Assembly (NCBI GenBank): GCA_051061015.1 | Contig: JBPFEG010000050.1 | Location: 1 to 64,000, forward strand | DNA: 64,000 bases | Direction of reading: 5' to 3' | Source: Methylomicrobium sp051061015 | GTDB lineage: Bacteria; Pseudomonadota; Gammaproteobacteria; Methylococcales; Methylomonadaceae | Part shown: positions 59,452 through 64,000 of the stretch, piece after piece | How the letters are laid out: every line of letters begins with the position of its first letter | How positions within the stretch are numbered: the first letter of the stretch is position 1 | The notes under the pieces: model-generated | Told to the model about the DNA's origin: nothing | Databases searched by the model: none | The model's input: only the letters and a program-made list of their open reading frames with translations | Position numbers and translations under genes: made by a program

Positions 59452-59605
59452 CCGGTTCCTCATACAGTTTCATTACCATGCGTTTGAACCAGGCCGGACG
59501 GAACAGCACGACATAGATTCCGATCACGCTGGTCACCGGCATCGGGCCGAGGCCGAGAACGGTCAACAGGATCAGCACGATCAGCAGCTTTATTCTTAAG
59601 CCCAT
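59444..59605 (-). CDS. Small membrane protein (53 aa) overlapping ggt
   Basis: An ATG at 59605 opens 53 residues, MGLRIKLLIVLILLTVLGLG then PMPVTSVIGIYVVLFRPAWF and KRMVMKLYEEPDA. Two hydrophobic segments fit a membrane hairpin. It overlaps the ggt start by 8 bases, so it is probably co-translated. Family not recognised; short conserved membrane proteins of this kind are common in Gammaproteobacteria. Confidence 0.55.
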   Translation of the reverse strand: MGLRIKLLIVLILLTVLGLGPMPVTSVIGIYVVLFRPAWFKRMVMKLYEEPDA

Positions 59606-59633
59606 TGACTATCTACGGCATTCGCGCGAGGAG

Positions 59634-59969
59634 TCAATCCCATTCGAGGATCTTCCACATGTTGATCTGGCTGCCCCGATCGCCATCATTCACATCCAGT
59701 TGGCCGTCGCCGTCCGAGTCGATGAAATAATAGGGCGGACCGATGTCCGGAATGACCTTGATCATGTAAAGCCGGCCGCTTTGCCGGTATTCCTGAATCG
59801 TATTCTTGCCCTTCCGGATGATCGTGATATCGGGTTCCAGCGTTTCACCGCTCTGCACCGGCATTGGCGGTTCGGGTACTTCTTCGGGAATCGCCTCGAG
59901 CTTGGGCGGACGTTCGTCAACCGCATAAGCCGGCAACGCAAGACACCATAACAGAAAAAATCGGCGCAT
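59634..59969 (-). CDS. Exported DUF2782 protein
   Basis: 111 residues from the ATG at 59969. Sec signal MRRFFLLWCLALPAYA, then VDERPPKLEAIPEEVPEPPM, a proline and acid region. GETLEPDITIIRKGKNTIQE and EYRQSGRLYMIKVIPDIGPP, PYYFIDSDGDGQLDV mark DUF2782. FIDSDGDGQLDVNDGD looks like a calcium-binding loop. Function unknown, small periplasmic protein. It is single on the minus strand. Confidence 0.78.
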   Translation of the reverse strand: MRRFFLLWCLALPAYAVDERPPKLEAIPEEVPEPPMPVQSGETLEPDITIIRKGKNTIQEYRQSGRLYMIKVIPDIGPPYYFIDSDGDGQLDVNDGDRGSQINMWKILEWD

Positions 59970-60057
59970 GACGGTTGTTTCCACAGTCCAAAGGGAGATT
60001 ATCTTAATCGTTCGAACGAATTCGCTGCAAATAAATCGCAGTCCGTCTTCTACACTT

Positions 60058-60633
60058 TTACCAGACCAGATCATCCGGAATCTGGTATTGCGCATAAGGA
60101 TCGTCGTTATTTTCGACAGACACGCTGGAAGCATCGTTCCATACGATAATACAGGACGGATCGCGCTCGCGGATTTTTCCGGCAATTTCGACAGGCACTA
60201 TGTCGTAACGTTTGCGTTGCCTGACGATAGCCAGTTTGCCGTCACTGATCTGGTCGCGCATCTCTTTCGGCACGAACAGTTTTTTGACCTTGTTCAGATC
60301 GGTAAAATGATAAGCCTGACTGTCGTCGTATTCCTCGATCGCGTTTTCGTCAATCGCGAGCCGGTGGGTTTCGATCAGCTGCCTGACCTGTGCGGCGATT
60401 TGTTTTTTCTCTTCCTGTTCCTGCTTGAGTCTATTCAGCTCCTTGTCGCGCTCGGCTTTTTCAGCCAGCGCCTGTTGCATCATACGCTTGGCCTCATCCA
60501 CGACCTGCACATTGTTATGGCGTTGCTGCTGAACCTGCTTATGCTTGTCGGATTTTGCGGTCCTGGCCTGCGCGGCGGTCACCAGACCTGACTTCAATAA
60601 TTGTTCCTGCAGCGATAATTTTTTCTGACTCAT
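60058..60633 (-). CDS. DUF2058 family protein
   Basis: 191 residues from the ATG at 60633. MSQKKLSLQEQLLKSGLVTA, then a long charged helix of QA-rich heptads (AKRMMQQALAEKAERDKELN to RLKQEQEEKKQI) that should form coiled coil, then YHFTDLNKVKKLFVPKEMRD and IVRQRKRYDIVP. Matches DUF2058, a nucleoid-associated-like family of Gammaproteobacteria. Function unknown. The minus-strand neighbour at 59634 follows after an 88-base gap. Confidence 0.85.
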   Translation of the reverse strand: MSQKKLSLQEQLLKSGLVTAAQARTAKSDKHKQVQQQRHNNVQVVDEAKRMMQQALAEKAERDKELNRLKQEQEEKKQIAAQVRQLIETHRLAIDENAIEEYDDSQAYHFTDLNKVKKLFVPKEMRDQISDGKLAIVRQRKRYDIVPVEIAGKIRERDPSCIIVWNDASSVSVENNDDPYAQYQIPDDLVW

Positions 60634-60783
60634 ATCTAACATCCAAATGGCACTATTAACTGTAATTATAAAGGGTCCTTATTAATGTCAAAAAGGGATA
60701 TTTTACCGATCGGCCTGGCCGGTTTTGCGATGCCGCCCCAGGCGGGTACAATGAATTGAGTCGTATGGCCCTGGAGAATCCCC

Positions 60784-61179
60784 ATGAATCACAACTCAAA
60801 CAATGACGAACAATGGCGCGATAAGCTGAGCCCGGAGCAATTTGCGATCTGCCGCCAGAAAGCCACCGAGGCGCCGTTTACCGGCAAATACACGGACTGC
60901 AAAACGCCGGGCCTCTATCGTTGTGTGTGCTGCGGCAATCCGTTGTTCGACTCCGATACCAAGTATGATTCGGGTTCGGGGTGGCCGAGTTTTTGGGATG
61001 TATTGTCGGAAAACAGCGTCGCCGAACATCCGGACAACAGCCACGGCATGCGCCGGGTCGAGGTCACCTGCAAAGCGTGCGGTGCGCATCTGGGACATGT
61101 GTTTCCGGACGGTCCGCAGCCGACCGGCCTGCGCTACTGCATCAATTCCGCCTCTCTGGATCTACAGGAAAAATCATGA
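60784..61179 (+). CDS. msrB: Peptide-methionine (R)-S-oxide reductase
   Basis: 131 residues. Zinc cysteines in YRCVCCGNPLF and VTCKACGAHLG; resolving and catalytic region GLRYCINSASLDL; GSGWPSFW is invariant. It repairs oxidised methionine in proteins. Cytoplasmic, since there is no signal peptide. It overlaps the M18 peptidase gene by ATGA, so they are one unit. Confidence 0.95.
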   Translation: MNHNSNNDEQWRDKLSPEQFAICRQKATEAPFTGKYTDCKTPGLYRCVCCGNPLFDSDTKYDSGSGWPSFWDVLSENSVAEHPDNSHGMRRVEVTCKACGAHLGHVFPDGPQPTGLRYCINSASLDLQEKS

Positions 61180-62483
61180 CCGCAAGACAGTACGCCCAGC
61201 AGTTACTGGACTTTATCGACAAGAGCCCGAGCCCCTGGCATGCGGTCGCCTCGATCGAAACGGCTATCAAGGACTTTCAATTTACACGGCTCGATGAAAC
61301 CGCCAAATGGCAGTTGCAGCCGGGCGGCCGCTATTATGTGGTGCGCGACGACTCCTCGATCGTGCTGTTTGTGCTGGGTCAAAAAGCGCCGGCCGAATCC
61401 GGCTTCAGCATCGTCGGCGCCCATACCGATTCGCCGGGGTTGAGGCTCAAACCGAATCCAGCAACGGTGAGCGACGGACTGGCCCGGCTCGGTGTCGAGA
61501 TTTACGGCGGGCCGATTCTCGCGACGTTCACCGACCGCGATTTGAGCGTGGCCGGCCGGATCAGCTATGTCGACGAACGCGAACGCCTCTTGCATAAGCT
61601 GGTGAGCTTCGATCGTCCCTTGCTGCGGTTGCCGAATCTCGCGATTCATATGAACCGGAGCGTCAACGAAGACGGTCTGAAACTGCATAAGCAGAACGAA
61701 TTGCCGCTGCTGCTGGCGCAATTGACCGGCGAGCAATTGCCACAGCCTTATTTTCTGGCGCTGCTGGAGCAGGGCGCCGGCATCAGTGCGGCGCAAGTGC
61801 TGTCCTGGGATCTGGCGGTTTATGACACCCAAAAAGGCTCCTTTTGGGGAGCGAACCAGGAATTTATTGCCAATAGCCAGCTCGACAACCTGGCGTCCTG
61901 TCACGCGGCGCTGCAAGCCTTGCTGGATGAGAATATTTTGAATCATGCCGGCAGCACCCTGGTTTGCGCGTTTTTCGACCATGAAGAAATCGGCAGTGAA
62001 AGTCACATCGGTGCCGCCGGCAGTTTCTTAATGGATATACTGCAACGCATCAATCTTGTCGTATCGCAGGATCCGGAAGACATCGCCCGGGCGTTGGCTC
62101 GAAGCTTTTTGATCAGCGCCGACATGGCGCATGCCTATCAACCCAATTTTCCGTCGGCGTATGATCCGGATCATAAAGTCCTGGTGAACAAGGGACCTGT
62201 GATCAAATTTAACGCGAGCCACCGTTACAGTTCCGAGAGTATCTCGGCCGTGCGCTTCATCCACTGGTGCGAGGAAGTCGGCGTGCCGTATCAACGCTAT
62301 TCGCACCGCTGCGATCTGCCCTGCGGCAGCACGATCGGGCCGATTGCCTCGGCAAAGCTCGGCATTCGCGCCGTCGATGTCGGCTGTCCGCTATGGGCAA
62401 TGCACAGCATTCGCGAAAGTGCCGGTGTGTTCGATCATGAATATATGATCCGGGTATTGAAGCGCTTCTTTAGAGGCGATTAA
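61176..62483 (+). CDS. apeB: M18 family aminopeptidase
   Basis: 435 residues from the ATG at 61176 (ATGA overlap with msrB and a GGA-rich site). Motifs: VGAHTDSPGLRLKPNP (zinc His and Asp), FFDHEEIGSESHIGA (Glu catalytic and zinc), SADMAHAYQPNFP and CGSTIGPIASAKLGIRAVDV, PLWAMHSIRES. Cuts acidic N-terminal residues from peptides. Cytoplasmic. An in-frame start at 60981 would lie inside msrB and adds no sense. Confidence 0.93.
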   Translation: MTARQYAQQLLDFIDKSPSPWHAVASIETAIKDFQFTRLDETAKWQLQPGGRYYVVRDDSSIVLFVLGQKAPAESGFSIVGAHTDSPGLRLKPNPATVSDGLARLGVEIYGGPILATFTDRDLSVAGRISYVDERERLLHKLVSFDRPLLRLPNLAIHMNRSVNEDGLKLHKQNELPLLLAQLTGEQLPQPYFLALLEQGAGISAAQVLSWDLAVYDTQKGSFWGANQEFIANSQLDNLASCHAALQALLDENILNHAGSTLVCAFFDHEEIGSESHIGAAGSFLMDILQRINLVVSQDPEDIARALARSFLISADMAHAYQPNFPSAYDPDHKVLVNKGPVIKFNASHRYSSESISAVRFIHWCEEVGVPYQRYSHRCDLPCGSTIGPIASAKLGIRAVDVGCPLWAMHSIRESAGVFDHEYMIRVLKRFFRGD

Positions 62484-62651
62484 ATTTACCGTGCCGTTCG
62501 CGATCTAACCTGCTCCCGCCAGGATGGGTTTGTGTTATAGTTAATACGCTAAGTCGAGCTGATCCGTTTTATTTTTAGCCGCCATTCATTTTTTGCGGGA
62601 AAATGGCATTATCGTTAATTTTAATTAATTTGAGAGTTTGGGAGAGATCAT

Positions 62652-62969
62652 ATGAAAGTAATTAAATCGGCTTTTATCGGCTTGGTTTTGACTGCCTCGG
62701 CCCCTGTTTTTGCGGATGCTCAACCGGTTGTGAATCAGCCGCGCGGTGTTGACTTCCTGTATGATGTCGCCCTGCGCCCCGCCGGTTTTGTGGCGACTAT
62801 TTTGGGCACCGGACTTTATCTTGCATTGAGCCCCGCTACTGCCATCACTTCGCTCCAGCCGCCTCACGATACCTTTAAAACATTTGCCGACTTCATCATC
62901 ATGAATCCCTATAAATTCACGTTTACCCGGCCGGTCGGCGATTATAATTTCCCCCAGACTGAAAAGTAA
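62652..62969 (+). CDS. Small exported protein of unknown function
   Basis: 105 residues. Sec signal MKVIKSAFIGLVLTASAPVF ADA. The mature part has RPAGFVATILGTGLYLALSP, a hydrophobic stretch, and ends TRPVGDYNFPQTEK. GGGAGAG precedes the ATG. It resembles small conserved proteins near peptidase genes in Methylococcales, but I do not know a function. A hairpin (AGCAGGG / CCCTGCT, 63000-63024) follows and may end it. Confidence 0.68.
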   Translation: MKVIKSAFIGLVLTASAPVFADAQPVVNQPRGVDFLYDVALRPAGFVATILGTGLYLALSPATAITSLQPPHDTFKTFADFIIMNPYKFTFTRPVGDYNFPQTEK

Positions 62970-62999
62970 TTTTCGCCTTATCAGCCGATCCCGGGTATG

Positions 63000-63024
63000 A
63001 GCAGGGTATCGAAAACGCCCTGCT
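63000..63024 (+). terminator. Hairpin after the small exported protein gene
   Basis: AGCAGGG (63000-63006) and CCCTGCT (63018-63024), 11-base loop, no strong T tract. It may serve as a terminator between convergent genes. Confidence 0.4.
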
Positions 63025-63186
63025 ACGCTTCAGAGAACGCCGCGGAAAGACAGATCCGGCTCGTGAGCGTTTGAGGAACAGCCCTTATCTGCCCCGTTTT
63101 TAAGCCAAGCCTTTGGGCATCCGCCTTCTTTAAAAAATCGGCCAGGCTGAGCGCAGGCCGCTGAGTGCGGACAGGCTACGCCATGC

Positions 63187-64000
63187 TTACGATAGCTCCT
63201 TGTACTGCTTGTAGGCATTGATCAGGCCATTCGTTGAGCTGTCATGGCTCGTGATAGTGTGATTGCTTTTGAGCTCGGGTAAGATCACTTTGGCGAGCAC
63301 CTTGCCGAGTTCGACGCCCATCTGGTCGAACGAGTTGATATTCCAGATTACGCCTTGCGTGAATATCTTATGTTCATAAAATGCGATCAGAGAGCCCAAA
63401 GTTTTCGGGGTCATCTTCTTGAATAGAAAGGAATTGGAGGGTTTGTTGCCATCGAAGACTTTCGAAGCGACCAGCACCGGATCAGCACGTTCTTCGGGTG
63501 ATAGCCGGGCCTTGACTTCCTCCTCGGTCAGGCCATTCATCAGTGCTTCAGGCTGTGCAAGAAAATTGGACACCAGAATATCCTGGTGCTCCGGCAAATG
63601 GTAATGGCTGTTCGCGGCCGCCATGAAATCGCACGGGATCAGCTTGGTACCCTGATGGATCAGTTGGAAAAAGGCGTGCTGGCCGTTGGTGCCCGGTTGC
63701 CCCCAGATAATCGGGCCGGTGCTGTAATCGACTCGATTGCCGTCCATATCGACGCTTTTGCCGTTGCTTTCCATGTCGCCTTGCTGCAGATAATCGGAAA
63801 AATAACGCATCGACTGGTCGTAAGGGATCACTGCATGGGAGTCGGCTTCAAAGAAATTGTTATACCAAACGCCAAGCAACGCCATGATAACCGGGATGTT
63901 CTTGTCGAGTGGCGTATGGCGGAAGTGCTGGTCGGCTTCATACGCGCCTTGCAGCAATTCTTCGAAATTGTCCATGCCGATGTTCAGCGCGGTCGATAAG
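63187..64000 (-). CDS. pgi: Glucose-6-phosphate isomerase, C-terminal part (cut by window edge)
   Basis: The minus-strand frame is open to the window end, so the start lies beyond 64000. The visible 271 codons hold GVWYNNFFEADSHAVIPYDQ, GPIIWGQPGTNGQHAFFQLI (signature with the catalytic Glu region), and end FDQMGVELGKVLAKVILPEL, the second signature. It interconverts glucose-6-phosphate and fructose-6-phosphate. In methanotrophs this serves the hexulose/ribulose phosphate cycle. It is on the minus strand after a gap of about 220 bases from the convergent exported-protein gene. Confidence 0.96.
   Translation of the reverse strand, partial: LSTALNIGMDNFEELLQGAYEADQHFRHTPLDKNIPVIMALLGVWYNNFFEADSHAVIPYDQSMRYFSDYLQQGDMESNGKSVDMDGNRVDYSTGPIIWGQPGTNGQHAFFQLIHQGTKLIPCDFMAAANSHYHLPEHQDILVSNFLAQPEALMNGLTEEEVKARLSPEERADPVLVASKVFDGNKPSNSFLFKKMTPKTLGSLIAFYEHKIFTQGVIWNINSFDQMGVELGKVLAKVILPELKSNHTITSHDSSTNGLINAYKQYKELS

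Overview
The window looks like the chromosome of a gammaproteobacterial methanotroph (order Methylococcales). The best markers are a gene for the hopanoid C-3 methylase HpnR (31094-32638), pqqD-pqqE for the cofactor of methanol dehydrogenase (55491-56868), and a PA4780-type RIO kinase, DUF1415, DUF1488 and DUF2058 genes typical of Gammaproteobacteria. The genus cannot be named from sequence alone. The core genes are GC-rich. Three AT-rich patches (about 270-1850, 14770-16095 and 45650-46800) carry defence-like or broken genes beside IS fragments and small palindromic elements. No rRNA, tRNA or CRISPR array was found.

Layout. 1-3800 is a worn accessory region: an IS5-like transposase start, an ASCH gene with a frameshift, a GNAT acetyltransferase, a methylase-like tail, a glycerophosphodiesterase lipoprotein and a vapB remnant. 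3919-6913 holds an L,D-transpeptidase lipoprotein, a dienelactone hydrolase and a tyrosine phosphatase. 7111-11475 is a probable organosulfur/sulfite unit: a TetR regulator with an operator inside its own promoter, a DUF4242 protein, an exported SBP56/methanethiol-oxidase family protein, a cupin, and a SorA/SorB-type sulfite dehydrogenase. A roadblock and a V4R gene follow, and the block ends at a second, truncated copy of the cupin gene and its terminator. 13.5-22.7 kb has small conserved genes, dbpA, a RIO kinase, guaB, guaA and tadA.

22.8-36.9 kb is catabolic. A minus-strand operon hppD-hmgA-fahA-maiA degrades 4-hydroxyphenylpyruvate to fumarate and acetoacetate, and an acetoacetyl-CoA synthetase lies farther on. 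Divergent from hppD is a plus-strand operon with three oxygenase-type genes: tryptophan 2,3-dioxygenase, an HDO-fold iron enzyme and indoleamine 2,3-dioxygenase, with no kynurenine genes next to them. This trio is the best candidate here for an undescribed pathway. Next come an exported protein with a possible His/Cys dyad, hpnR, a DapA-family gene and a metallophosphoesterase.

36.9-45.1 kb has ispG, two overlapping GTPase genes, a retropepsin-like protease, and a DUF2817 / GNAT-C39 fusion / SDR operon. 45-46.8 kb is a second accessory spot: REP-like hairpins, a truncated Y1 transposase, a palindromic element and an orphan AbiGi-like gene. 46.8-64 kb has an operon ending in metA and a deaminase, a HerA-like ATPase, a prolyl aminopeptidase, ubiX, a TPR/2OG-oxygenase gene overlapping pqqE, pqqD, a phosphopantetheinyl transferase, ggt, small conserved genes, msrB-M18 aminopeptidase, and the 3' part of pgi at the window edge.
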